DNA of 64,000 nucleotides. Origin: Planctomycetota bacterium (GTDB lineage Bacteria; Planctomycetota; Planctomycetia; Pirellulales; Pirellulaceae). The stretch lies in contig VGZC01000003.1 of the NCBI GenBank assembly GCA_016872725.1, positions 62,001 to 126,000 of the forward strand, read 5' to 3'. Positions 36,809 to 45,922 of the stretch are shown one piece after another. The notes beneath the pieces are model-generated. The model ran no database searches. It was not told where the DNA came from and saw only the letters and a list, made by a program, of their open reading frames with translations. The position numbers were made by a program, and so were the translations under genes. Positions within the stretch are counted from its first letter, which is position 1. The number at the start of each line of letters is the position of its first letter.

Positions 36809-39191
36809 TCGGCGCGTCGGAAGCGGAATCACCCCGCGATTACCGATTCGGGCGATCGGCTCCGCCGTCACCGCGTGGCTCGCGATCGTTGCCCCGTCGC
36901 GGGCCGAGATCGTGACACTGCGCAACGGGCTCCGACTCGAAGGAGCCGTCGTCGAAATGGCGGGCATCGCCGAGAACCCGCTCAAGCCGATGCCCGGTGC
37001 GGGCGCGGTCGCCGTGAAGCAGATCGTCATGATCGACGACGAACTGCGCCGCGTCTATGTTCCCCAACGCATGATCGCATCGATCGCGCCGTCCGAAACG
37101 ACCGCAGTGGAGAAAATCCGGCTCGAACAGCGGGTAATGGAGCAGGGCAGGAGGCTCGGCATCATGGGGGATATCGTCGGCGCGACACCGTTCGACGATT
37201 GGGGGCGGCGTGTGCTCTCCTTGAGCGGCGGAAGGTCGGGCCAGATCGACCTGATCCAGGGAATCACCCTGATCAGCCCTCTCTGCACGCGGATCGAGGG
37301 CCTGAACACGGCGAACGGCTACGTGAGCGACATGCGCGTGAGGACGAGCACGCTTCCCCGCGACATTCTCAGTCGAATCCTCCTCAAGCACGTCGACGCG
37401 CGGAATCCCGACGACCGCCTCAAGATCGTGCGGTTGTATATCCAGTCCGAACGGTACGGCGACGCGCGCGACGAATTGCAGCGGCTGCTTGCCGACTTTC
37501 CGGAATTGAAGGAGCTCGAACGGCAGGTGGCCGCCTTGAATCAGCTCGGGGCCAACCGCCGCATCCGGGAAATCGAACTGAGGGGCGAGGCGGGGCAGTT
37601 CGTCACGGCGCTGGCCCTGCTGAACGCGTTTCCGACCGACGGCGTGGCGGGAGAGACGCTGCTGACCGTCCGCGATCTCATGGCTTCGTATGAGACCAAG
37701 ACCCGGCAACGCGAGGAACTGCCGACCCGTCTTGAATCGCACGCGGCGGCGATCAAGGACGGGACGGTGAGAGCGGCCGTCGCTCCCGCGATCGCGGAGA
37801 TCCGCGCCGAACTCGATTTTCACACGCTCAACCGGATGGCCGACTATCTTCGGCTTTCCACCGATCCCGCGACGCCGCCCGAGCAATTGGTTTCGCTCGC
37901 GGTGAGCGGCTGGTATTTGGGAAGCGGCGGCGGCATCGAGAATCTCGCCGTCAGCTCGACGTTCCGCGACGCGCGGGACCTGGTCCAAAAATACCTCGAC
38001 AGCCGCGACCAGGCCGAACGGGACGACATCCTCGAACAACTCGGCAAACTCGAAGGTGGCGTGCCCCGGTACCTGGCGCCGATCCTCGCCAATATGAAGG
38101 CCGTTCCGGGCGATCTGCCCGCGCCGATCGAGGGCATTCCGGGAATGTACGAACTGGCGTGTCCCGGTTTGACCGGGGACGAGACGTTTCGTTACCGGAT
38201 CCAATTGCCGCCCGAATACAACCCCTATCACCGGTACCCGTGCATCGTCACGCTGCATGGACTCGGTTCGCGGCCCGACCGGCAGATCGAGTGGTGGGCG
38301 GGGTCCTACAATCCGAAGCTCGAGATGCGACTGGGCCACGCATCGCGCCGGGGGTTCGTGGTGATCGCGCCCGAATGGACGCGGAAGAGCCAGACGGAAT
38401 ACGAATACTCGTTGCGGGAACACGCCGCCGTGCTCGGCTCGCTCCGCGACGCGTGCCGCCGATTCTCGATCGATACCGACTCCGTTTTCCTGACGGGCCA
38501 TGGTACGGGCGGGAACGCCGCGTGGGATATCGCGCTGGCGCATCCCGATCTCTGGGCCGGCGCGATCCCGATCGTCGCGTCGGCGGGCAAGTATGTGACG
38601 CGCTATTGGGAAAACGCCGATCGCGTGCCGCTCTATTTCGTCTTTGGCGAACTCGACGGCAGCCGCATGGTCGACAACGCGACCGACCTCGATCGCTATC
38701 TCACGAGGTCCCGGGGCGGATTCGACGTCACGGTCGTCGAGTATCGCGGGCGGGGTCCGGATCATTTCATCGATGAGATCCAAGAGATCATCGCATGGAT
38801 GACCGTCGCGTCGCGGCGCCGCGAGTTCCTTCCGAAGGAGATCATGGCGGTGAGCATGCGGCCGTGGGATCGTTTCTTCTGGTGGATCGAGGCGGACAAT
38901 CTGCCGGAGCGCAGCATGGTGACTCCCGTGAATTGGCCCGATAGCCGAGCTCGCCCGGCGACATTCGAGGCGCGCGCGTTGCCCAACAACCGGGTCACCG
39001 TCGATTCCCCGGCCGACATCACGACCGTGTGGCTTGCGCCGGGATTGGTGGATTTCGAGCAACCGGTCCGGGTCGACATCAACCATCGGACGGTCAAGGA
39101 CCCGATCGCTCCGAGCGCGGCCGTCCTGCTCGAAGACGCGCGCGTCCGCTGCGATCGCCGGCATCCGTTCTGGGCCAAGGTGCGGTCGTGA
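36666..39191 (+). CDS. Secreted alpha/beta hydrolase (esterase/depolymerase-like), start unresolved
   Basis: The frame is open from an ATG at 36666, but the first ~55 codons lie inside the preceding gene and do not look like protein. A signal-peptide-like segment (IGSAVTAWLAIVAPSRA) follows, with no ATG, GTG or TTG between 36708 and its start; a rare ATC or ATT start near 36828-36846 is possible. The mature part has a helical region (to about residue 480), then an alpha/beta hydrolase: CIVTLHGLGSRPDRQIEWWA, VVIAPEW, and TGHGTGGNAAWDIA, where the nucleophile elbow usually reads GxSxG and here shows Gly-His-Gly-Thr-Gly. RGPDHFIDEI supplies the His region. Fold likely; a Thr in place of the Ser nucleophile makes activity doubtful. 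Confidence 0.75.
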   Translation: MTRCSTTIRNTLRALTRSRWIPRRPCGPTPTGTTRCRNRASSPTASTSRRVGSGITPRLPIRAIGSAVTAWLAIVAPSRAEIVTLRNGLRLEGAVVEMAGIAENPLKPMPGAGAVAVKQIVMIDDELRRVYVPQRMIASIAPSETTAVEKIRLEQRVMEQGRRLGIMGDIVGATPFDDWGRRVLSLSGGRSGQIDLIQGITLISPLCTRIEGLNTANGYVSDMRVRTSTLPRDILSRILLKHVDARNPDDRLKIVRLYIQSERYGDARDELQRLLADFPELKELERQVAALNQLGANRRIREIELRGEAGQFVTALALLNAFPTDGVAGETLLTVRDLMASYETKTRQREELPTRLESHAAAIKDGTVRAAVAPAIAEIRAELDFHTLNRMADYLRLSTDPATPPEQLVSLAVSGWYLGSGGGIENLAVSSTFRDARDLVQKYLDSRDQAERDDILEQLGKLEGGVPRYLAPILANMKAVPGDLPAPIEGIPGMYELACPGLTGDETFRYRIQLPPEYNPYHRYPCIVTLHGLGSRPDRQIEWWAGSYNPKLEMRLGHASRRGFVVIAPEWTRKSQTEYEYSLREHAAVLGSLRDACRRFSIDTDSVFLTGHGTGGNAAWDIALAHPDLWAGAIPIVASAGKYVTRYWENADRVPLYFVFGELDGSRMVDNATDLDRYLTRSRGGFDVTVVEYRGRGPDHFIDEIQEIIAWMTVASRRREFLPKEIMAVSMRPWDRFFWWIEADNLPERSMVTPVNWPDSRARPATFEARALPNNRVTVDSPADITTVWLAPGLVDFEQPVRVDINHRTVKDPIAPSAAVLLEDARVRCDRRHPFWAKVRS

Positions 39192-39211
39192 GGTGATCGC
39201 GCCCGCCCGCC

Positions 39212-40606
39212 TCACATGTTGGTGGGATCGTCGGGGGTGCCGCCGAGCAGTCCGTCGAGCGCGGCGGCGACCGCCGCTCCGAGCTCCGTCGATTCGCCGT
39301 AGACGCGACAGATCCGGTAACTGACCGGCAATCGGCGGAAGAGCTGGTTCGCGATGAGCGGGCGGATGGCTCCGGCGGCCGAGTCGTACATGAAGTTCTG
39401 ACCGGCCGACGGACCCGCCGTATGCGGCCGGAAGATGTGACGCGCGATGTCGACCCGCAGCGGCGCATCGGCCGTTTCACGCGGCAATTGCCGGCGGATC
39501 AACTGGGCCACCATGTCCGAATCGCTGAAGATGCTGCTCTTCTCCGCGTCATCCTCGCTGAAGACCAGATGCCGCTGACAGACCAGCTTCCATGGACAAC
39601 GTCGGTCCAGCAGCGCACTCCAGCGTTGCCCGAGCGAGAACAACTCGGGATCCCCGCTCCGCCTCCAGCGGCGGACGTCGACCAAGAGCGAGGACTCGGT
39701 GAATTCCAGATACGCATCGAGATGGTCGGCCGGATTCCCCGGAAACAACCGGTGCGCCGACTCGCGAAACAGGTCGGAAAGAGCCAGGTCGATCGCCCGC
39801 ACCGTGCGATGGAAATAGATCGCCCGAAACAACTCGGCGCGCACGCCCATGAAACGAATCAACGCGTCCATGCCCCGATCGTGGATCGTGAGGCCCCGTG
39901 AACTGAAGAAACTGTAGTGGAGCAGGCGATCGAGGTCGAACGCGCGCTGGCTGTAGCCCGACATGTACGCGTCGCGCAGCACGAAATCCAGATTGTCGAT
40001 CGTATAGATCCCGCTCAGAAGGCCCCGCAGGAACCGAAGCCAAACCGGCCGATCCTCATCGCCGCTTCGGGGCCGGACGATCAACCATGCCACGTGCTCG
40101 GGATCGAGGCGTTCGCCGGGTTCGAGCTCGCTATTGGGGCAGCGCCGGATCCGGGCGATCGAGGGAGCGAGTCGTTCCCGCACGATCCTCGCGCCGATCG
40201 TCTCGTGCGTTTCGCCGAACCGACGCAGGAAATGCTCGTCGAAGAAATGTCCAAACGGCCCGTGCCCGACATCGTGGAGCAGGCCGGCGATCCGCAAGAG
40301 GCACTCGACGTATCCGCGACTCGGGCAATCGCCGCAAACCTCGCGCAAACTCGCGTACAGCGCGTCGGCGGCTCGGCTGCCCAGATGCATCGCGCCAACG
40401 ACGTGCGGGAATCGCGTGTGCTCGGCCGACGGAAAGACCCACCACGCCGATTGAAGTTGGTGGATGTGCCGGAGCCTCTGGATCCATGGGTCGTCGATCA
40501 AGGACCGTTCGGCTCCATCGCCTCCCTCGGCGGATGCGTCCGATGTGAACGGGATATAGCCGTGGATCGGATCGTGGCTCAGGTTTTCGAGATGATAGGG
40601 ACGCAT
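39212..40606 (-). CDS. HD-domain phosphohydrolase (SAMHD1/dGTPase-like superfamily)
   Basis: 464 residues. The HD metal-site motifs are all present: HTRFPHVVGAMHLG, then LLHDVGHGPFGHFFDE, and the distal Asp in TIDNLDFVLRDAYMSG. The N-terminal DPIHGYIPFT is the hallmark of the YdhJ/SAMHD1-like group. Substrates in this group are deoxynucleotides or other nucleoside phosphates; which applies here cannot be read. It converges with the hydrolase gene (20-bp gap). Confidence 0.88.
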   Translation of the reverse strand: MRPYHLENLSHDPIHGYIPFTSDASAEGGDGAERSLIDDPWIQRLRHIHQLQSAWWVFPSAEHTRFPHVVGAMHLGSRAADALYASLREVCGDCPSRGYVECLLRIAGLLHDVGHGPFGHFFDEHFLRRFGETHETIGARIVRERLAPSIARIRRCPNSELEPGERLDPEHVAWLIVRPRSGDEDRPVWLRFLRGLLSGIYTIDNLDFVLRDAYMSGYSQRAFDLDRLLHYSFFSSRGLTIHDRGMDALIRFMGVRAELFRAIYFHRTVRAIDLALSDLFRESAHRLFPGNPADHLDAYLEFTESSLLVDVRRWRRSGDPELFSLGQRWSALLDRRCPWKLVCQRHLVFSEDDAEKSSIFSDSDMVAQLIRRQLPRETADAPLRVDIARHIFRPHTAGPSAGQNFMYDSAAGAIRPLIANQLFRRLPVSYRICRVYGESTELGAAVAAALDGLLGGTPDDPTNM

Positions 40607-40929
40607 GGTGGTCGATTATCCGCTTGCCGTGCGTGCGCCGCCAAGCCCCGTCTCCCGGTTCGCGCGGAAAGGTCCGCCCTGTTTGCCCCCCTTCGCCGGT
40701 CCGGCCCGGCGCGCTGGGCAAGGCCGCGAAGGGGTTCCTTCCAAATGCGCCGGTAATGCGCTGGCCGCGTTTTCGTGGAACGGACCGACGCGTTCCTCGC
40801 CGATAGACTAAGGTATCCGACCGTGTCCCCGCACGCCGCGCCGTCGATCGTTTCCGGAACCGTCTTCGTATCCTCCGCGTCCGCCCCAACGCGCCGAATT
40901 CGCTCCTCGCCCTGTCCAGGAGAGCCCGC
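40607..40929. other. Divergent intergenic region
   Basis: 323 bp between the HD-domain gene (minus) and the secreted protein (plus). It should carry both promoters. A ribosome site (AGGAG) for the plus-strand gene is at its right end. I see no small gene, RNA or repeat. Confidence 0.3.
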
Positions 40930-42849
40930 GTGTCCCGAATTCCTTGCCCGCCTGTGGTCCGTTCGGCAACGATCCGTTGGTTGCCGGTTGCCCGCATAGC
41001 CGTTTCCCTGATTGGGCTTGCCGTCGTCGCGCCGGTTGTCGGCGCGCGGGACGCGGCGAGCTATCTTCCGGAGACGACGAAGGCCTGCGTCTCGGCGGAG
41101 GAATTTCCCGAATTGCTCCGGGCATGGAATGCGACCCAGTTGGGTCGGCTTTTCCAGGATCCGGCGATGAAGGCATTCCTCGACGATGTGGCCCATCAGG
41201 TGCGGGACAATCTGACCGACACGCGCACGCGGCTCGCCCTCGATTGGGAATCGCTTCAAGGGCTGGCGGTCGGAGAGGTCTGTCTCGCGGCGATGGAACC
41301 GGCGGGCGAGGACACCCGCGCGGTGATCCTGATCCTGGAGGTTCGCGAGGGACCGGCCATCCAACAAGTCCTCGGCAAAGTGGATCGCGCGTTCGCGGCG
41401 CGCCGAGCGGCCCGGCACGATCATGTCGTCGCCGGGGTGAGGGCCGTGCGGTATGACGTTCCGTCCGACGGACCGAAGGAAGGCTATCAGGCGTTCTACG
41501 CGATGCATCACGGGCGGCTGATCGCGGCCGATCATCCCGTCGCGTTCCAAGGCGTTGTCGAACGGATGCTCGACGCGTCGCGACCCTCGCTGGCCGGAAC
41601 GGATGCCTACAAGGCCATTGCGAATGGCACCATGCTTCAGGATGGCCGGATCGCGCCGCACGTCCGGTGGTTTGTCGAACCGTTCGGGACCGCGCGCATC
41701 CTCCGCGCCTCGGCCGGCATCGAACGCAAACGGGGCACCGACCTGCTCAAGTCGCTCCGGAACCAGGGGTTCGAAGCCGTTCGGGCGGCCGGTGGTCAGG
41801 TTGCGTTCCATGTCGAGGGTCACGAGATCCTGCATCGGACGATGGTCTATGCTCCGGGCGAAAAGCGGCTTGCCGCCCGCATGCTCGACTTCCCCAACGG
41901 CGCCGCGCTCGAGCCCGAACCGTGGGTTCCCGCCAATGTGGCGAACTACATCTCGTTCCGATGGAACATGAGGAACGCCTTCGAATCCGTCCATTCGCTC
42001 GTCGATGAACTCGCGGGCGAGCCCTTCTTCGAGGAATTTCTGGACAACCTGGAAAATGATCCGAATGGTCCGCGCGTCAATGTGCGACGCGACGTCATCG
42101 GGCATCTCGGCGGTCGCGTGACATTTGTCAGCGACTGCACGCATCCGATCACGCCTCGGAGCGAACGGTTCCTTGTCGCGATCGAACTCACCGATCCCGA
42201 GATCGTCGCGGGCACGGTGGCGAAGGCCTTGCAGGCCGATCCGACGGCGCGTCGCGAGGAAGTGCGGGGTGTCGCCGTTTGGGAAATCGTCAACGAGATC
42301 GACGAGGAGGATCTTGTTCTGACGGTCGAGTTCCAATCGCCCGGGCTCGGGTTCGGCGCTCCGAAAGAGGAAGAGACCAAGGAACAGCCCCCGGCATTGC
42401 CCAATTCGGCCGTCGCGGTCGTGGACGGCAAGCTGCTGATCTCGTCGCACGCGGACTATCTCAAGGAGGTCGTCGCCGGGCCGGCCCAATCGCGACTTGC
42501 GGGCATGAGTGACTACATCCGAGTCAACGACGCGCTCGAACAACTCGGCGCGGGCAACGAATGCTCGCGGTTGTTCAGCCGATCGGACGAGACGTACCAC
42601 GCGACCTATGAACTCGTTCGGTCCGGTCGCATGGGCGAATCCGAGTCCCTGCTCGGTCGGCTCCTGCGCCTTTCGAAGTCCGAATCGGGAGCCGATCGGC
42701 GCAAACCGGCGGTCGACGGTTCGAAGCTGCCCGAGTTCGAACAGGTTCGACGCTACCTTGGCCCCGCCGGCATGTTCACGGAGACGCACGAAACGGGCTG
42801 GACCATCACGGGCAGTCTGCTACCCTACGAGGCGCGGAGCTCGCAATGA
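40930..42849 (+). CDS. Large secreted protein of unknown function
   Basis: 639 residues, GTG start with AGGAG 7 nt upstream. An N-terminal signal peptide (ARIAVSLIGLAVVAPVVGA) is followed by a soluble, mixed alpha/beta protein. It shows DUF3352-like features by eye: YLPETTKACVSAEEFPELLR, FYAMHHGRLIAADHPVAFQG, SAVAVVDGKLLISSHADYLK, that is two related halves that each end with a 'read-out and store' beta segment. There are no catalytic motifs and almost no Cys. Such proteins are common in planctomycetes. It lies 27 bp before the sugar kinase in the same direction. Confidence 0.75.
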   Translation: MSRIPCPPVVRSATIRWLPVARIAVSLIGLAVVAPVVGARDAASYLPETTKACVSAEEFPELLRAWNATQLGRLFQDPAMKAFLDDVAHQVRDNLTDTRTRLALDWESLQGLAVGEVCLAAMEPAGEDTRAVILILEVREGPAIQQVLGKVDRAFAARRAARHDHVVAGVRAVRYDVPSDGPKEGYQAFYAMHHGRLIAADHPVAFQGVVERMLDASRPSLAGTDAYKAIANGTMLQDGRIAPHVRWFVEPFGTARILRASAGIERKRGTDLLKSLRNQGFEAVRAAGGQVAFHVEGHEILHRTMVYAPGEKRLAARMLDFPNGAALEPEPWVPANVANYISFRWNMRNAFESVHSLVDELAGEPFFEEFLDNLENDPNGPRVNVRRDVIGHLGGRVTFVSDCTHPITPRSERFLVAIELTDPEIVAGTVAKALQADPTARREEVRGVAVWEIVNEIDEEDLVLTVEFQSPGLGFGAPKEEETKEQPPALPNSAVAVVDGKLLISSHADYLKEVVAGPAQSRLAGMSDYIRVNDALEQLGAGNECSRLFSRSDETYHATYELVRSGRMGESESLLGRLLRLSKSESGADRRKPAVDGSKLPEFEQVRRYLGPAGMFTETHETGWTITGSLLPYEARSSQ

Positions 42850-42876
42850 GTCGGCGTTTCGGTTCGAGGTGGTGGG

Positions 42877-43959
42877 ATGATCCTGGGGTTCGGTGAGATC
42901 ATGGCGAGGCTGGCGCCGCCGGAACGTCGGCGGTGGCGGCAAGCGTTGCCGGGAAGCGTCGAGGTCACATGGGGCGGCGGCGAGGCCAACGTCTGCGCGG
43001 CGCTCGCCTTGTGGGGACACGCGACCCGGTTTGTGACGGCCCTGCCGAACCATCCGATCGCGGACAGCCTCGAAGCGACGCTCCGCGGATTGGGCGTGGA
43101 TACGAACCGGGTCGTGCGCCGCGAGGGCAGGCTCGGGCTCTACTTCGTGGAGGTCGGCGCCAATCAGCGGGGTTCGACCGTGATTTACGACCGCGAGGGG
43201 AGCGCGGTCAGCCGTGCCCTTCCCGAGGAATACGACTTCGATCGGTGCCTCGAAGGCGTCGAATGGATCCACGTGACGGGCATCACACCGGCGATCAGCG
43301 AGCCGGCGTTTCGCGCCTGTCTGACGCTGGCTGAGCGGGCGAAATCGCGCGGGCTCGCCGTGTCCTGCGACCTCAACTTCCGCAAGAAACTCTGGAACTG
43401 GCGCGCCGCCACGCACCCGCGCGAACTCGCTCGGCAGTGCATGGCCCAACTGCTCCGCCATGTCGATGTCGTGATCGGCAACGAAGAGGACGCCGCCGAT
43501 GTGCTCGATATCCACGCCGCGGGGTCGGACGTCCTGCAAGGCCGGATCGATCCCGCGGGCTATGTCGACGTCGCTCGACGCATCGTCTCCCGGTTTCCCG
43601 ATGTTCGGCATGTCGCGATCACGCTGAGGGAAAGCGTGTCGGCCGACCACAACAACTGGGGCGCTCTGCTGTTCGACGCGGCCGACCGCGCCGCGCGCTT
43701 TTCGCCGCGCGACGAATCGGGAGGCTACCGCGCGCACGAGATCCGCGACATCGTCGATCGGATCGGAGCGGGAGACTCGTTCGCCGCAGGCCTGATCCAC
43801 GGCCTGCGCTCGTTCCCCGAGGATCACCAACGCGTCATCGATTGGGCGGTGGCGGCGAGCTGCCTCAAGCATACGATCCACGGCGACTTCGCCTACCTGA
43901 CGACGGCCGAAGTCGATTCGCTCGCGGGCGGCGATCGCACGGGCCGCGTACAACGGTAA
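42877..43959 (+). CDS. kdgK: PfkB-family sugar kinase, probably 2-dehydro-3-deoxygluconokinase
   Basis: 360 residues. Ribokinase fold: GFGEIMARLAPP at the start, then VTWGGGEANVCAALALWG, YDREGSAVS, WIHVTGITPAIS, CDLNFRKKLWN, VIGNEEDAADVL and the anion-hole/catalytic DRIGAGDSFAAGLIHGL. The CDLNFRxxLW and VIGNEED motifs fit KDG kinases better than fructokinases or ribokinases. It would phosphorylate 2-keto-3-deoxygluconate from uronate breakdown. No other uronate gene lies nearby, so the specificity is inferred from motifs only. Confidence 0.85.
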   Translation: MILGFGEIMARLAPPERRRWRQALPGSVEVTWGGGEANVCAALALWGHATRFVTALPNHPIADSLEATLRGLGVDTNRVVRREGRLGLYFVEVGANQRGSTVIYDREGSAVSRALPEEYDFDRCLEGVEWIHVTGITPAISEPAFRACLTLAERAKSRGLAVSCDLNFRKKLWNWRAATHPRELARQCMAQLLRHVDVVIGNEEDAADVLDIHAAGSDVLQGRIDPAGYVDVARRIVSRFPDVRHVAITLRESVSADHNNWGALLFDAADRAARFSPRDESGGYRAHEIRDIVDRIGAGDSFAAGLIHGLRSFPEDHQRVIDWAVAASCLKHTIHGDFAYLTTAEVDSLAGGDRTGRVQR

Positions 43960-43969
43960 GCCGGATCTC

Positions 43970-43988
43970 CCCGCTTCGCCCAAGCGGG
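43970..43988 (+). terminator. Probable terminator hairpin after the sugar kinase
   Basis: CCCGCTT and AAGCGGG form a 7-bp stem with a 5-nt loop, 10 bp after the stop at 43959. A weak U-rich stretch (TCTTGCGGTTTT) follows. It lies between convergent genes and may serve the plus strand only. Confidence 0.45.
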
Positions 43989-44070
43989 CGTCTTGCGGTT
44001 TTCCCGACGGCGTACCGGACCCGGCGGAATTCCCTCGCTCTCCGCCGCGGCGCGTTGGAGCGACGCGCGT

Positions 44071-44886
44071 TCAAAACGACTCGGGATAGATGACGATCTC
44101 GATGCGCCGGTTGCGCGCGCGGCCCGCGGGCGTTCCATTCGAGACAAGCGGCTCGTTGGGGCCGTGGGCGACCGAGAACCACTGCCGTTCGGGGAGCGCG
44201 GCGCGTTGCACGAAATGCTGGATGACGGCGAGCGATTGCGACGCGGCCAATTGATGGAACGTGCTCGCCTCGCGCAGCGACGCATTGTCCGTATGGCCCT
44301 CGACCGCCACCTTCTGCTTCGGAAAACTCTGCGCGATCGCCGCGGCGACCGAATCGAGGATCGACGGGGCGTTCGCCTGCCAGCGGACGGTTCCCGTTTC
44401 GAACAGTTGGTCGGCGGGGATCTCCACGCGCACCACGTCGCCGTCCCGCCGGACATCCAGGCCCGGGATCGTGACGGCGGTCAGGTTACGGGTCAAGCTG
44501 TTGTTCGCGGTGATCGTCGCCCCGCCGCGCTGCCGCGTCGACGCGACCATCGCCTCGATCCGCCGTTCCGCGTCCTGCACGGCGCGCTGCTTGGTTTCGA
44601 GCTGATTGGTCGTCTCGGTGAGCTGTTTCCGCAGCAGTTGGTTCTCGTCGAACACCAACTGCCGCTGCTGTTCGGATTGGGCGAGTTGGCGATGCAGGTC
44701 GCTGTTGTTCGTGTCGAGTTTTCGGTTTCGCGAGTCGAGATCCTGGAGCTGGGCGACGTGCTCGGGCGTCTGTTGCGGTTGACGCCAGAATGCGCCTTGC
44801 GGACCGGGCGCGAACGGATTCTGATTGCATCCGGCCGGTCCGGACACGAGCAGCGCGAGCAGCGCGAGCAGCCGCCGCCTCTCCAT
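44071..44886 (-). CDS. OmpA-family peptidoglycan-binding lipoprotein
   Basis: 271 residues from the ATG at 44886, which has AGGA 7 nt upstream. The N-terminus is a lipoprotein signal (LLALLALLVSGPAGC, Cys at the lipobox). Residues about 40-120 are a Gln/Leu-rich coiled coil. The C-terminal OmpA domain is clear: VRVEIPADQLFETGTVRW, VAVEGHTDNASLR, LAASQSLAVIQHF and TPAGRARNRRIEIVIYP. It should tie the outer membrane or cell-envelope surface to peptidoglycan. Confidence 0.9.
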   Translation of the reverse strand: MERRRLLALLALLVSGPAGCNQNPFAPGPQGAFWRQPQQTPEHVAQLQDLDSRNRKLDTNNSDLHRQLAQSEQQRQLVFDENQLLRKQLTETTNQLETKQRAVQDAERRIEAMVASTRQRGGATITANNSLTRNLTAVTIPGLDVRRDGDVVRVEIPADQLFETGTVRWQANAPSILDSVAAAIAQSFPKQKVAVEGHTDNASLREASTFHQLAASQSLAVIQHFVQRAALPERQWFSVAHGPNEPLVSNGTPAGRARNRRIEIVIYPESF

Positions 44887-45176
44887 GGCCCGTTCCTCCG
44901 ACCTCCCTTGCGCTCCACCCGCATGACCCGCGCGCAATCACGAAGCGCGGACCGACACCTGCGTTCGGGCGGTGGGATGGTACCGGACCCATGCCAACCC
45001 GGCAAGGCCAATCCGCGCAAAACGCGGATGGCGGATTGCGGATGGCGGCCGATCGGACGACGGGGTGGGGGGGCCACCGGGCTCACGCGGAATGCGCGGC
45101 GACCATTCATGCTGGCGTGGCTTGGGGAGGCGGCGCGGGCATCCTCCTTCCGGCGCCGATCGACGCGTCGGTCGGA

Positions 45177-45791
45177 TCAAACCCGCCAACGCTTGCCGCT
45201 CGCGACATGGCACACGTCGATCCCGGGTCGATCCGCACCGTCTTGCATGCGCATCTGGACGCCGAGCACGCGGCTCTCGATCCAATGCTGCTCGCGAACC
45301 GAACCGGTCGCCGCCAGGCGCAGCGCGTCGCCGTCGTGACGATAGAGTTCCAACCGCCACGGATCGCGATCGACCACAAGCAGTTCCCGAGTTCCAATCG
45401 CGCCGTAGAACCCCAGTTTCTCGCGTGTTTGATCGTGGGGACTGACAATCTCGATGACAAAGTCGGGACCACCGGACCAGAATTGGTCATGATTGACGGC
45501 GCGTGTCGTCTTGAGGAACACAGCGACGTCGGGAACACGGAAATTCGATTCCCAACCGGCGACGCGGTCGCTCACATTCACGCCGGGAACGACATCGCCC
45601 GCCTCCGAATCGAAGAAGATCTCGCCCAGCACACGCGTGAAACGCCCAACGAGCAACTGGTGTTCGTGGTTCGGCATCGGCGCCATCATGTGAATGCTCT
45701 CCCACACCTCGTCGTGCCGATCGGCGCCGGACGCGGCTCGCTCCGCTCTCAGCCGCTCTTCCGCCATGATGTCGTGGGCTACCATGGTCAT
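45177..45791 (-). CDS. Uma2 family (DUF820) putative restriction-endonuclease-like protein
   Basis: 204 residues from the ATG at 45791 (alternative 45785). PD-(D/E)XK-like fold of the Uma2 family: PMPNHEHQLLVGRF, SNFRVPDVAVFLK with the Asp, PDFVIEIVSPHDQTREKLGF with the E-x-hydrophobic-S motif, and GTRELLVVDRDPWRLELYR. These proteins form large paralogous sets in cyanobacteria and planctomycetes, and their role is unknown; a host-defence or mobile-DNA role is often assumed. It stands alone between the OmpA-like gene and ruvB. Confidence 0.88.
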   Translation of the reverse strand: MTMVAHDIMAEERLRAERAASGADRHDEVWESIHMMAPMPNHEHQLLVGRFTRVLGEIFFDSEAGDVVPGVNVSDRVAGWESNFRVPDVAVFLKTTRAVNHDQFWSGGPDFVIEIVSPHDQTREKLGFYGAIGTRELLVVDRDPWRLELYRHDGDALRLAATGSVREQHWIESRVLGVQMRMQDGADRPGIDVCHVASGKRWRV

Positions 45792-45922
45792 CGTCCTTCC
45801 CGCAACACGCCGAAGCCAGTGATCATGCCGGCCGCGTGACGATCGGCGGCCTTTTCCATCATACCGAGCGCACGATCGGAAACGCAATTCGACGGCATGA
45901 CGCGCGCTTTCCGCTCCGGCCG

